Shown: positions 50,010 to 58,374 of the stretch, in pieces | How the letters are laid out: every line of letters starts with the position of its first letter | Numbering within the stretch: position 1 is the stretch's first letter | Assembly (NCBI RefSeq): GCF_913777145.1 | Contig: NZ_CAJYPS010000024.1 | Location: forward strand, 124,001-188,000 | Reading direction: 5' to 3' | Length of the DNA: 64,000 bases | From: an uncultured Roseateles sp. | GTDB taxonomy: Bacteria; Pseudomonadota; Gammaproteobacteria; Burkholderiales; Burkholderiaceae_C | Notes under the pieces: generated by a model | Database searches by the model: none | Seen by the model: only the letters and a program-made list of their open reading frames with translations | What the model was told of the DNA's origin: nothing | Position numbers and translations under genes: made by a program

Positions 50010-50279
50010 AGGGAGGGTCTGCAAAACCCCTGTAGGCCGCGGCGAGGTCTTTGCCGGATGCGGGGCAAGGCGCGGACCGCCGCCCAGGCTCGTGCCTGGG
50101 CAAGGTTCGCAACGCCGAACCGCGCCGGCAAAGCCACGCCCCGAAGGGTTGGCGAGAACACCGGCCCGCGCGGGTGTTGCGTCGCTCGCTGGGGCGCCCA
50201 GCCCCAGCTTCGCGACACGCCTACTCGCGGGCCGGTGCTCTCGCCAACGCGGCCTGCAGGGGTTTTGCAGGCCCTCCCT
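50010..50279. repeat. Nested palindromic element in the leader of the metzincin-like gene
   Basis: This stretch holds no plausible gene. An outer inverted repeat of 32 bp with two mismatches (50010-50041 and 50248-50279) encloses a 23-bp pair with one mismatch (50148-50170 and 50226-50248), a perfect 9-bp pair (50049-50057 and 50125-50133), a perfect 8-bp hairpin (50082-50101) and a perfect 7-bp hairpin (50189-50207). A further CCCTCCCT/AGGGAGGG hairpin overlaps its left edge. It is organised like the element at 6314-6627 but differs in sequence. As RNA it would fold into a branched structure in the 5' leader. Confidence 0.7.
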
Positions 50280-50304
50280 GGCAACCTGAATGGAGAAGCA
50301 ACGA

Positions 50305-51015
50305 ATGAGGCCCATGATTTCGACCCTGCCCCTGGTGGCCGCGCTGGCGGCCTGTGGCGGCGGTGGCAACGCGACCGACCGCGCCGACCCGGCCCCCGAC
50401 GTGAGCGTGAGCGACGCCCAGGTCATGGCCGACCTCAAGTCCAGCAACATCGACTTCCTGCCGACCAACCGGCCCGCGGGCACCTGGCGCTGGCCGAGCA
50501 CCCCGGCCCAGCACATCCCGGTGCTCGTGACGCCGCCCACCGCCGGCAACGCGACGGAGCAGGACTACGCGGCCAAGACGCAGACGGCCATCACGACGAT
50601 CAACCGCCGGCTGACCGGCCTGCTGGTGCTGGATGCGGTGACCGTCGCCCCGGCCAGCGGCAACTACATCCACGTCACCTACGGCACGTCCTATGTGCCG
50701 CCGGGCTCCAGCGACTACCAGAGCTACTGTGCCAATGTCGCGACGGCGCCCGGCGTGGGCAACCCCATACAGCCGGGCAGCGACAACGGCATCGCGTCCC
50801 GCCCCGTCCATGTGAATCTCGGCAACGGCCATTGCGATGTCACCCAGGCCATCGTGACCCATGAGTTCGGCCACGCGCTGGGGCTGGCCACGCACTTTGC
50901 CGGCTTCGGCAACGACGGCCCGGAGTCGGCCTTCTGGGACGTGCTCAGCACGCTCTACGCCAATCCGGCGGGCACGCCGGCGGGGAATGTGCTCATTCGA
51001 CGCGCGGCACGCTGA
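50305..51015 (+). CDS. Putative metzincin-like zinc metalloprotease lipoprotein
   Basis: 236 residues. The start at 50305 is favoured by GGAGAAG at 50292-50298; ATG at 50290 is in frame. The signal ends at lipobox LAAC followed by GGGG. Near residues 186-196 it reads HEFGHALGLATH, the HExxHxxGxxH zinc motif of metzincins such as matrixins. The expected Met-turn methionine is not seen; the matching segment reads WDVLSTLYANP. It could be an active surface protease or a degenerate relative. A copy of the shared promoter motif lies upstream, separated by the palindromic element. Confidence 0.8.
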   Translation: MRPMISTLPLVAALAACGGGGNATDRADPAPDVSVSDAQVMADLKSSNIDFLPTNRPAGTWRWPSTPAQHIPVLVTPPTAGNATEQDYAAKTQTAITTINRRLTGLLVLDAVTVAPASGNYIHVTYGTSYVPPGSSDYQSYCANVATAPGVGNPIQPGSDNGIASRPVHVNLGNGHCDVTQAIVTHEFGHALGLATHFAGFGNDGPESAFWDVLSTLYANPAGTPAGNVLIRRAAR

Positions 51016-51043
51016 CCACCAGGTCGAGCGGCAAAGGCGCCGC

Positions 51044-51070
51044 ATGGCGCTTGTCGGCGCCGGTTCTCGT
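51044..51070 (+). promoter_or_regulatory. Putative ECF promoter, copy B
   Basis: ATGGCGCT at 51044-51051, 12 bases, TTCTCGT at 51064-51070, 64 bases before the start at 51135. A perfect 7-bp hairpin (51087-51093 with 51100-51106) lies between them in the leader. Confidence 0.68.
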
Positions 51071-51134
51071 GAATGCAGAAGGACATCCCCGGCAAGCACG
51101 CCGGGGTCTCTTGAGCAAACAAGGAGAACAGACC

Positions 51135-52049
51135 ATGACTCGTGTTTCAACCCTGGCCCTGAGCCTGGTGATGGCGGCGGCCCTGACGGCCTGCGGCGGC
51201 GGCGGCGATGACAGCAGCACGCCCAACAGCGGCGGCACCTCGTCGGGGGGCTCGTCCGGCAGTGGGTCTTCAGGTAGCGGCTCCACGGGCAGCAGCGGCG
51301 CCGCGCCCGTCACCGCCGCGCTGGCATCCAGCATCTGCGGCGGCAGCAGCTCCGCCAACGCGTCGTTCGACGTGGTGTTCCCGGGGGCCAATGGCATCGC
51401 GCGTCGCTCGTCCCGCGCCGTGGCGGTCCATGGCCAGCCCACCGACGCCCAGCAATGCCTGGCCATGGCCGGCTCCACCGCGCAGAACGATCTGAACCAG
51501 CTGGGCATCGTCACCACCGACGCGTGGGCCAACAACATCGGCTACTTCGAGTGGGTGATCAACAGCCTGGGCAACCTGAGCGCCACCAACCCGGTGTCCG
51601 GCGCGATCAAGCTCAACCAGCAACTCTTCATCGCCTGCTCCACCAGCTCCGACGCGATCAAGTACCTGGGCGTGAAGTCGTCCACGCTGGTCAACACCGA
51701 CATCTACGGCACCAAGGAGGCCGCCACGGTGGCCCGCGGCACGGGCTTCACCTCGCTGGAATGCCTGTCCGACGGCAAGGGCGGTTACCAGGTGGGCAAC
51801 GGCGGCGCCGTGGCCACCTTCGCAGCCGACGGCAGCCTGAGCGTGACCGAGGCCGGCAAGACGGCACTCAGCGTCAGCGCCGCCAGCGTGCCGGCGCTGT
51901 TCTCCGACGACGGCTACACGGTGAACGGCACGACCTTCCGCTGGGGCCTCTACCAGGTGCCGGCAGGCGGTGGCAGCAAGCAGGTCATCGTGCACACCAC
52001 CAAGAAACCTGACGGCAGCTACGGCGTGCTGGCCTTCGTGCAGCCCTGA
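51135..52049 (+). CDS. Hypothetical lipoprotein with Gly/Ser-rich linker
   Basis: 304 residues, not recognised as a named family. The lipoprotein signal (LALSLVMAAALTAC) is followed by GGGGDD and a long Gly/Ser linker, then a domain from about residue 60 with three further cysteines and strands such as GYFEWVINSLGNLS and the ending GSYGVLAFVQP. The start has AAGGAGA seven bases upstream. The linker suggests a domain held away from the membrane. It belongs to the group of three genes sharing the ATGGCGCT...TTCTCGT motif. Confidence 0.8.
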   Translation: MTRVSTLALSLVMAAALTACGGGGDDSSTPNSGGTSSGGSSGSGSSGSGSTGSSGAAPVTAALASSICGGSSSANASFDVVFPGANGIARRSSRAVAVHGQPTDAQQCLAMAGSTAQNDLNQLGIVTTDAWANNIGYFEWVINSLGNLSATNPVSGAIKLNQQLFIACSTSSDAIKYLGVKSSTLVNTDIYGTKEAATVARGTGFTSLECLSDGKGGYQVGNGGAVATFAADGSLSVTEAGKTALSVSAASVPALFSDDGYTVNGTTFRWGLYQVPAGGGSKQVIVHTTKKPDGSYGVLAFVQP

Positions 52050-52081
52050 CACCGCGCCAGACGCGGACGATGCCTGCGCGC

Positions 52082-52108
52082 ATGGCGCTTGGCGCCCGGA
52101 CTTCTCGT
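52082..52108 (+). promoter_or_regulatory. Putative ECF promoter, copy C
   Basis: ATGGCGCT at 52082-52089, 12 bases, TTCTCGT at 52102-52108, 54 bases before the start at 52163. A 6-bp hairpin (52119-52124 with 52130-52135) sits in the leader, as in copy B. Confidence 0.68.
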
Positions 52109-52162
52109 TAAGCGGATCGAGCCCCTCGTGGGCTCTGTCTGCAACCCGTCCCGGAGCCCCGC

Positions 52163-52975
52163 ATGAGCCTCGCCCCGCCCGTCGCCGCCGCCACCCCGCA
52201 GCGCGGCACCATTCTTCGTGACACCCAGGCCGGCCCTGGCCTGATCAGCGTGGGCGGCCGCCAGCTGGCCTTCACGCTGGAGCAGCACTGGGCGTCGGAG
52301 CGCCCCCCGGTCACCGGCGCGCGCGTGGACGCCACCTTCGACGGTGAAGAGCTGCGTCAGCTGCGCCTGGTGGACGATACCCAGATCGCCAAGGAGCTGG
52401 CCACGCAGGCCGCCGGGCAGGTGGCCGCCCAGGGTCAGGCTTTGCTGGGCCGTGCGCTGGCCGAGTTTGGCAGGCTGCCGCTCGTAGCCCTGGTGGCCCT
52501 TTGGCTGGGCTGGTGGGTGTTCGACTGGGTGTCGGTGCGCGTCATCGGCACCCATGTCGCCAGTTACAGCTTCTGGGACATGCTGAAGATGCTGGCCAGC
52601 GGCAATGCGCTGGAGGCCATGCAGTATTCGCGCAGCAGCCTGGGCTTCTGGAACTTCGTCGCCCTGCTGTGCGCCGTGGCGCCGCTCGCGCCGCTGCTCA
52701 CCCGCCACCGCCTGGCCAGCCTGGGCCTGGCCGCACCGCTGGCCTTCATGGCATTGCAGGGCGCCCGGCTGTATTGGGGCATCTCCAGCGCAGTCAGCGA
52801 GATGCAGCAGCAGATGGCCGGCTTCGGCGGCCAGATGGGTCGCATGTTGCGCGACGTCGGCAGCGAGATGCAGGCCGAGATCTTCAAGTCCATCACCCTG
52901 GGCCTCGGCCTGTATCTGTCGCTGGCCGCCGCCGCCGTGCTGGCCTTCTTCGCCCTCGTGCGCCTGCGCCGCTGA
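52163..52975 (+). CDS. Hypothetical membrane protein
   Basis: 270 residues, family not recognised. The N-terminal 95 residues are soluble and contain repeated short strands (GTILRDTQAGPGLISVGGRQLAF, GARVDATFDGEELRQLRLVDD), resembling small OB- or NfeD-like segments. Four hydrophobic segments follow (LPLVALVALWLGWWVFDWV, FWNFVALLCAVAPLAPLL, LASLGLAAPLAFMAL and LYLSLAAAAVLAFFALV). CCGGAG precedes the ATG. It probably forms a transcription unit with the lipoprotein gene 45 bases downstream. Confidence 0.78.
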   Translation: MSLAPPVAAATPQRGTILRDTQAGPGLISVGGRQLAFTLEQHWASERPPVTGARVDATFDGEELRQLRLVDDTQIAKELATQAAGQVAAQGQALLGRALAEFGRLPLVALVALWLGWWVFDWVSVRVIGTHVASYSFWDMLKMLASGNALEAMQYSRSSLGFWNFVALLCAVAPLAPLLTRHRLASLGLAAPLAFMALQGARLYWGISSAVSEMQQQMAGFGGQMGRMLRDVGSEMQAEIFKSITLGLGLYLSLAAAAVLAFFALVRLRR

Positions 52976-53020
52976 ACGCCACTCGCGCTCCAACACATTC
53001 ACTGCTGACCGGAGATTCAC

Positions 53021-53791
53021 ATGAAGCAAGACCTGTCCCCCCTGGCCCTGGCCGCCTGCGCCGTCCTGTCCCTGGGCCTGTTGAGCGCCTGCAGCAAGAA
53101 GGACGAGGCCAGCTCGTCCGCCGCTGCTGACGCCGCCCCAAGCCTCGCCAGTGCCCGCGACCCCGAGGCACTCAAGAAGGCCGCCGAAGCCCAACGCGTG
53201 GCCAGCCTGCCGCAGGCCAACCCGGCCACGCCGGCCGAGGCCTACAAGCTGATCGACTCGGGCAACCAGCTGATGTACCTGTACTACGCGGTGTCAGCCA
53301 TGCCCGCGGACATGGGCCAGATCGCCGAGGCGCTGTCGCAGGACTACCGCGCCACGCAGGATCAGTTCAAGCGCCAGGACATCCTGAAGGTGCTGGAGCC
53401 GCGCGTGAAGGCCGAGGTCGCCGCCGCCGGCGAGCACCGCTACGTGATCTGGGAGGCCGACAGCAACCTGATCGACCACTACGATTTCGAGCGCAAGCGC
53501 TTCCCGGTGCGCGACGGCTTCTGGAAGGGCAACAGCCGCAGCTACTACAGCGACAACAGCCGCTACCAGATCAGCTTCACGGGCGCCGAGAAGCTGCAGA
53601 GCCTGCCCGTGGCCGACGAGGCCATGGCCCGCGAGATCGAGGACAAGGTGAACAAGTACGGTGCGCTGACGCTGCGCGTCTACGCGTTCGCGCAGGACGC
53701 CGACCTCAATGAGAAGGTCGTCAAATCTCAGGTGGTGAAGCTGGAGCTGCTCGATAAGAAGGGCAAGCTGCTGGCCAGCACGGCACTCTGA
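53021..53791 (+). CDS. Hypothetical lipoprotein
   Basis: 256 residues. The signal MKQDLSPLALAACAVLSLGLLSAC ends in lipobox LSAC, followed by charged and Ala/Ser-rich sequence and a soluble domain (EAYKLIDSGNQLMYLYYAVSAMP, RYVIWEADSNLIDHYDFERKRFP, RYQISFTGAEKLQSLP). The family is not recognised. A good ribosome site (CCGGAG) precedes it. It has no copy of the shared promoter motif of its own, so it is likely co-transcribed with the membrane protein upstream. Confidence 0.82.
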   Translation: MKQDLSPLALAACAVLSLGLLSACSKKDEASSSAAADAAPSLASARDPEALKKAAEAQRVASLPQANPATPAEAYKLIDSGNQLMYLYYAVSAMPADMGQIAEALSQDYRATQDQFKRQDILKVLEPRVKAEVAAAGEHRYVIWEADSNLIDHYDFERKRFPVRDGFWKGNSRSYYSDNSRYQISFTGAEKLQSLPVADEAMAREIEDKVNKYGALTLRVYAFAQDADLNEKVVKSQVVKLELLDKKGKLLASTAL

Positions 53792-53903
53792 GCGCCGCCC
53801 CGCTGGCGCGGGGGAGGCTGGGGGCGGCAGCTCTCATGAGCCCGCCCGCCAGCCATTGGATCTCTGCCCCGCTGGCGCTCATTGAAGCGCGGCGAGCGGG
53901 CAC

Positions 53904-53929
53904 AAAAAAGCCCCCGAGACCGGGGGCTT
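53904..53929 (-). terminator. Terminator of the rpmH-yidC transcript
   Basis: On the minus strand a perfect 9-bp stem (53921-53929 with 53908-53916) and four-base loop run into six T. It lies 17 bases after the yidC stop, between convergent genes. Confidence 0.92.
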
Positions 53930-53945
53930 CTTCATGGGGTGTGAA

Positions 53946-55685
53946 TCAGTTCACGCCCAGGCGCTTGTTGATCAGCCACTGCTGAGCGATGGACAGGATG
54001 TTGTTCGTCAGCCAGTACAGCACCAGGCCGGACGGGAACACGAAGAACATCACGCCGAACACCACCGGCATGATCCACATCATCTTCTGCTGCATGGGGT
54101 CGGCAGCCGGCGGGTTGAGCTTCACCTGCAGCAGGCTGGACGCCATCATCAGCAGCGGCAGGATGAAGTAGGGATCGCGTACCGACAGGTCGGTGATCCA
54201 GCCCAGCCACGGCGCCTGGCGCATTTCCACCGTGGACAGCAGCACCCAGTACAGCGCGATGAAGAAGGGCATCTGCAGGAAGATGGGCAGGCAGCCGCCC
54301 ACCGGGTTGACCTTCTCTTCCTTGTAGATGCGCATCATCTCCTGCTGCATCTCCTGCGGCTTGTCCTTCAGGCGCTCGCGCAGCTCGTTGATGCGCGGCG
54401 CCACGGACTTCATCTTGGCCATGGAGCGGTAGGCGCTGGCGTTAAGCCAGTAGAACGCGATCTTCAGCAGCACCACCAGACCGATGATGGACCAGCCCCA
54501 GTTGCCGATGAAGCCGTGCAGCTTGTCCAGCAGCCAGAACAGCGGCTCGGCCAGGATGCGCAGCCAGCCGTAGTCCTTCACCAGCGGCAGGCCCGGGGCC
54601 AGCTTGGCGAGCTTGTTCTCTTCCTGCGGGCCGGCGAACAGCGTGGCCTCGTGGGCCTCGCTGGCGCCTGCGGCCAGCGTGGGCAGCGTGAACACCATGC
54701 CGGTGGCATAGGTGTCGGCCTTCACGCCCGGCTGGCCGGGCAGCTTGCGCACGAAGAACTCGCGGGCCTGACTGTCGTTCTGCAGCCAGGCACTCGCGAA
54801 GTAATGCTGGACCATCGCGACCCAGCCGTCGTTCGCGCGCTTCTCGATGTCCACCTCGCGGTTCTCGGCCGCGCGCTTGTCGATGTCCTTGAACTCGATC
54901 TTCTGGAAGTGCGACTTGTCGGTGTAGAGCGCCGGGCCGGTGAAGGTGGGCGTGAAGCCCGCGCCGCCGGCCACATGGCTGCCGTCGCGCACCAGCTGCA
55001 GGTAGACCTGCGGCGTCACCGGCGCGCCGCCGACGTTGACGATCTCGTGCTTGACGCCCACGGTATAGGCGCCGCGCGTGAAGGTGAAGGTCTTGACCAG
55101 CTTGACGCCACCGACCTCGGCCGACTCCAGGCGCAGCTGCACCTGGCTCTGGCCGGCCGCCAGATCGCGCGGGCCGGGCACGGCCGTCATGGGCGTGGTG
55201 TGGGCGGGCAGCGCGGCGCCGCCGGCCTGCGCATTGACCAGGCCGGTCTGCGCGCGGTAGCTGTTGGCGGCGTCGAACAGCACGACCGGCTCGGGCGTGA
55301 ACGGCGGCTTCTTCTGCAGACCCACCATCTGCATCAGCTGGTCGGTCACCGTGGGATCGGGCGCCGTCAGGTACTTGGGCAGCTCGGCCCGCACCACGTC
55401 ACCGCCCAGCGTGTCGACCGTGACGGTCAGCACGTCGGTGTGCACGACGATCTTCTCGGACGGCGCAGCCGCGGCCACCGCGGCGGGCTGGGCGCCCGGC
55501 GTGGCCGCCGCCGGCGCGACACCGGCCTGCGGAGCCGGCGTAACCGACGGCGCGCTGGCGGCCGGACGCGGGGCGCCGGGGCTGAACAGCGAAGGCTGTC
55601 CGTTGTGCTTCTGCCAACCGTCCCAGAGCAGGACGAGGGACATGGTGAACACCACCCACAGCACGGTGCGGCGAATATCAGTCAT
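53946..55685 (-). CDS. yidC: Membrane protein insertase YidC
   Basis: 579 residues. It inserts and folds inner-membrane proteins, alone or with SecYEG. An N-terminal membrane helix (RRTVLWVVFTMSLVLLWDGWQ), a Pro/Ala-rich linker, the large periplasmic beta domain and five C-terminal helices are present, with the conserved EEKVNPVGGCLPIFLQMPFF and FPSGLVLYWLTNN. Length is normal for gram-negative YidC. It overlaps the yidD end by eight bases, the standard rpmH-rnpA-yidD-yidC arrangement. Confidence 0.97.
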   Translation of the reverse strand: MTDIRRTVLWVVFTMSLVLLWDGWQKHNGQPSLFSPGAPRPAASAPSVTPAPQAGVAPAAATPGAQPAAVAAAAPSEKIVVHTDVLTVTVDTLGGDVVRAELPKYLTAPDPTVTDQLMQMVGLQKKPPFTPEPVVLFDAANSYRAQTGLVNAQAGGAALPAHTTPMTAVPGPRDLAAGQSQVQLRLESAEVGGVKLVKTFTFTRGAYTVGVKHEIVNVGGAPVTPQVYLQLVRDGSHVAGGAGFTPTFTGPALYTDKSHFQKIEFKDIDKRAAENREVDIEKRANDGWVAMVQHYFASAWLQNDSQAREFFVRKLPGQPGVKADTYATGMVFTLPTLAAGASEAHEATLFAGPQEENKLAKLAPGLPLVKDYGWLRILAEPLFWLLDKLHGFIGNWGWSIIGLVVLLKIAFYWLNASAYRSMAKMKSVAPRINELRERLKDKPQEMQQEMMRIYKEEKVNPVGGCLPIFLQMPFFIALYWVLLSTVEMRQAPWLGWITDLSVRDPYFILPLLMMASSLLQVKLNPPAADPMQQKMMWIMPVVFGVMFFVFPSGLVLYWLTNNILSIAQQWLINKRLGVN

Positions 55686-55992
55686 GAGAGGGCTCGGAGG
55701 GAGAGGACGACGGCACCAGGGGCGCCGCGGGAGAGGAAATCAGACGGCTGAACAGCCGCGGCGGCTGGGCCGGCACCGGGTCGTGCCCGCCCGCGCAGAA
55801 CGGGTGGCAGCGCAGCAGGCGGTGCACGGTCAGGGCGCTGCCGGCCAGCGCGCCATGGCGCTCCAGCGCGGTCAGCGCGTAGCGCGAGCAGGTGGGCTCG
55901 AAGCGGCAGGACGCCCCCAGCCAGGGGCTCAGCATCAGGCGGTAGCCGCGCACGGCGGCCATCAACAGGCGTGCGACCAGGCCCGGCTTCAT
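55678..55992 (-). CDS. yidD: Membrane protein insertion efficiency factor YidD
   Basis: 104 residues. The family core AVRGYRLMLSPWLGASCRFEPTCSRY and LRCHPFCAGGHDPVP is complete, with the three conserved cysteines. It is a peripheral inner-membrane protein that assists YidC-dependent insertion. It starts at 55992, overlapping the rnpA stop by four bases, and ends inside the yidC start. The C-terminal tail after the core is Pro/Ser-rich and probably disordered. Confidence 0.95.
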   Translation of the reverse strand: MKPGLVARLLMAAVRGYRLMLSPWLGASCRFEPTCSRYALTALERHGALAGSALTVHRLLRCHPFCAGGHDPVPAQPPRLFSRLISSPAAPLVPSSSPSEPSHD

Positions 55993-56462
55993 GAGGCCTG
56001 GCGAGCCGGCGCGCGCTCCAGCACGCGATCCAGCAGTTGCGCCAGCTCCGCGCGCGCCGCGGCGCGCAGCGCGTCGGAGGCGGCGCTGGGGAACTGCTCG
56101 CGATCGAAGGGCGCACGCAGGCGCACCACCCACAGACCCGGCGGCATGGCGGCACGGGCCTGGAAGGCGGCGCGGATCTGACGCTTCAGCAGTGCGCGGG
56201 TCACCGAGCGCTTCGCAAAGCGCTTGGGCACGACCATGCCGAGCCAGCGGCCGCGGGGCGGCTGGTGTTCCACAGGCGGCTCCGCCGGGGGCGGGGCGCT
56301 TGTTGATAACTCGGCGGCATCGGCCGGCCCATGCTTTTGAGACCACACGGGCGGCAGGGGCTCGGCCGCGAGATGGTGCAGCACGAAATGCGTGCTGCGC
56401 ACGCGACCCGAGCGGGCAAGCACCCGCTCGAAATCCGCCGGGCGCAGGAGGCGACCGATCAT
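55989..56462 (-). CDS. rnpA: Ribonuclease P protein component
   Basis: 157 residues, longer than the usual 110-130 because of an Ala/Pro-rich insertion near residues 40-70. The RNA-binding signature KRFAKRSVTRALLKRQIRAAF and the N-terminal RLLRPADFERVLARSGR are typical. It binds the catalytic RNase P RNA and aids 5' maturation of tRNAs. It lies 42 bases after rpmH with a hairpin between, and overlaps yidD. Confidence 0.94.
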   Translation of the reverse strand: MIGRLLRPADFERVLARSGRVRSTHFVLHHLAAEPLPPVWSQKHGPADAAELSTSAPPPAEPPVEHQPPRGRWLGMVVPKRFAKRSVTRALLKRQIRAAFQARAAMPPGLWVVRLRAPFDREQFPSAASDALRAAARAELAQLLDRVLERAPARQAS

Positions 56463-56479
56463 CGGGCAGCCCGGCGATC

Positions 56480-56498
56480 GACGACGCTTGGCGTCGTC
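56480..56498 (-). other. Hairpin between rpmH and rnpA
   Basis: GACGACGC (56480-56487), TTG, GCGTCGTC (56491-56498) form a perfect 8-bp stem in the 42-base gap. There is no T tract. It may be a partial terminator or RNA-processing site lowering rnpA output relative to abundant L34. Confidence 0.55.
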
Positions 56499-56504
56499 AG
56501 CGGC

Positions 56505-56639
56505 TTAGACGGCCAGACGCTTGCGGCCCTTGGCGCGGCGAGCGGCGATGACGGCACGGCCGCCACGGGTCTTCATACGCACGAGGAAGCCGTGGGTACG
56601 GGCGCGGCGGGTCTTGGAGGCTTGGTAGGTACGCTTCAT
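56505..56639 (-). CDS. rpmH: 50S ribosomal protein L34
   Basis: 44 residues, [20 protein letters not shown] to KRLAV, the canonical L34 sequence and length. It is a small basic protein of the large ribosomal subunit. Its start is preceded on the minus strand by GCAGAGG. It is divergent from dnaA across the candidate origin. Confidence 0.98.
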   Translation of the reverse strand: MKRTYQASKTRRARTHGFLVRMKTRGGRAVIAARRAKGRKRLAV

Positions 56640-56892
56640 GGAAAACCTCTGCGGAGGGTTTGTTCAGGACTGGGCACAGCGGTTGGCGCCCGTCGAAGTG
56701 GCGCACGGCAAAGCGACTTCGCCGGCTGCGAAAAGCCCGTGATTACAGCAGATGCCGCGCCGGCGGTCAATAACTCATGGCCGCCAAGCCGGGTTTGCCA
56801 GGGATTGACCCCCTTGGCTTTACTGTGGATAACCTGCCCTCAGAGACAGGCCGGCTCGTACAATCCGGGCGCTCAAGAACAAGTTTTCCACA
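56640..56892. other. Candidate oriC / rpmH-dnaA intergenic region
   Basis: This 253-bp gap separates leftward rpmH and rightward dnaA, the usual origin location in this group. It contains one perfect DnaA box, TGTGGATAA at 56824-56832 (TTATCCACA on the minus strand), and a one-mismatch box, TTTTCCACA, at 56884-56892 touching the dnaA start. No clear AT-rich 13-mer array is visible, so the placement rests mainly on gene order. Confidence 0.55.
56805..56833 (+). promoter_or_regulatory. dnaA promoter overlapping a DnaA box
   Basis: TTGACC at 56805-56810, a 17-base spacer, and GATAAC at 56828-56833 fit a sigma-70 promoter. The perfect DnaA box (56824-56832) covers the -10, consistent with dnaA autoregulation. 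Confidence 0.65.
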
Positions 56893-58374
56893 ATGAGCCA
56901 AGAACAATACGGGGCGGGCACCGCCGCCGCCGCGGACGGCGCCAGCTGGGCGGCCGACCTGTGGCGGCGCGGTTGCGAGCGCCTCGCCAGCGAACTGCCC
57001 GAGCAGCAGTTCAACACCTGGATACGCCCGCTGCCGCCGGCCTCGGTGGCCGGTGACGCCCAGGCGGCCGAGCTGGTGGCCACGCTGAAGGTGTCCAACC
57101 ACTTCAAGCGCGACTGGATACGCCGCCAGTACGCGTCCCGCATCGAAGCCATCCTGACCGAGCTGGCCGGCCGGCCGACCCGCCTGGAGCTGGCGCTGGC
57201 CGCCCGCGAGGCCTCGGCGCCCGCGCCCCGCGCCGCCGCACCCGCGCCGGCCCAGCCGGTGCAGCAGTCGCTGATGCCCGAGGCCGCGCCCCAGCCCGCA
57301 CCGGCGCCGCAGGCGCCCACGGTGATCCTGCCTTCGCAGGCGCCGGCCGCCAGCAAGCACCGCATCAACCCCGCACTGACCTTCGACAGCCTGGTGCCGG
57401 GTCGTGCCAACCAGATGGCCCGCACCGCCGCGCTGCACGTGGCGGGCGCACCGGGCGTGACCTACAACCCGCTGTTCATCTATGGCGGCGTGGGCCTGGG
57501 CAAGACCCACCTGATCCATGCGGTGGGCAATGCGCTGCTGCACGACCGCCCGGACGCCCGCGTGCTGTACCTGCACGCCGAGCAGTTCATCTCCGACGTG
57601 GTGAAGAACTACCAGCGCAAGACCTTCGACGAGCTCAAGGCCAAGTACCACTCGCTGGACCTGCTGCTGATCGACGATGTGCAGTTCTTCGCCGGCAAGG
57701 ACCGCACGCAGGAGGAGTTTTTCAACGCCTTCGAGGCCCTGCTGGCCAAGCGCGCGCACATCATCATGACCAGCGACACCTACCCCAAGGGGCTGGTGGA
57801 CATCGACGAGCGCCTGACCTCGCGCTTCGACGCCGGCCTGACGGTGGCCATCGAGCCGCCGGAGCTGGAGATGCGGGTGGCCATCCTGATCAAGAAGGCC
57901 ATCGCCGAGCAGGCGCCCATGCCCGAGGACGTGGCCTTCTTCATCGCCAAGAACGTGCGCGCCAACGTGCGCGAGCTGGAGGGGGCGCTGCGCAAGGTGC
58001 TGGCCTATGCGAAGTTCTCGCACAAGGAGATCAGCATCAACCTGGCGCGCGAGGCGCTGAAGGACCTGCTGTCCATCCAGAACCGCCAGATCGGCGTGGA
58101 GAACATCCAGAAGACCGTGGCCGACTTCTACAAGATCAAGGTCGCGGACATGTACTCCAAGAAGCGCCCGGCCAGCATCGCGCGGCCGCGCCAGATCGCG
58201 ATGTACCTGGCCAAGGAGCTCACGCAGAAGAGCCTGCCCGAGATCGGCGAGCTGTTCGGCGGCCGTGACCACACGACCGTGCTGCACGCGGTGCGCAAGA
58301 TAGGCGGCGAGCGCCAGAAGAACACCGAGTTGAACCAGCAGCTGCATGTGCTGGAGCAGACGCTGAAGGGTTGA
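56893..58374 (+). CDS. dnaA: Chromosomal replication initiator DnaA
   Basis: 493 residues. Domain I (about 1-95; [17 protein letters not shown]) is followed by an Ala/Pro linker of about 60 residues. The AAA+ domain has Walker [10 protein letters not shown] at 198-206 and Walker [11 protein letters not shown]. Domain IV has the DNA-binding signature [15 protein letters not shown]. It binds DnaA boxes to melt the origin. The linker is longer than in E. coli DnaA, as in other high-GC betaproteobacteria. Confidence 0.98.
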   Translation: MSQEQYGAGTAAAADGASWAADLWRRGCERLASELPEQQFNTWIRPLPPASVAGDAQAAELVATLKVSNHFKRDWIRRQYASRIEAILTELAGRPTRLELALAAREASAPAPRAAAPAPAQPVQQSLMPEAAPQPAPAPQAPTVILPSQAPAASKHRINPALTFDSLVPGRANQMARTAALHVAGAPGVTYNPLFIYGGVGLGKTHLIHAVGNALLHDRPDARVLYLHAEQFISDVVKNYQRKTFDELKAKYHSLDLLLIDDVQFFAGKDRTQEEFFNAFEALLAKRAHIIMTSDTYPKGLVDIDERLTSRFDAGLTVAIEPPELEMRVAILIKKAIAEQAPMPEDVAFFIAKNVRANVRELEGALRKVLAYAKFSHKEISINLAREALKDLLSIQNRQIGVENIQKTVADFYKIKVADMYSKKRPASIARPRQIAMYLAKELTQKSLPEIGELFGGRDHTTVLHAVRKIGGERQKNTELNQQLHVLEQTLKG

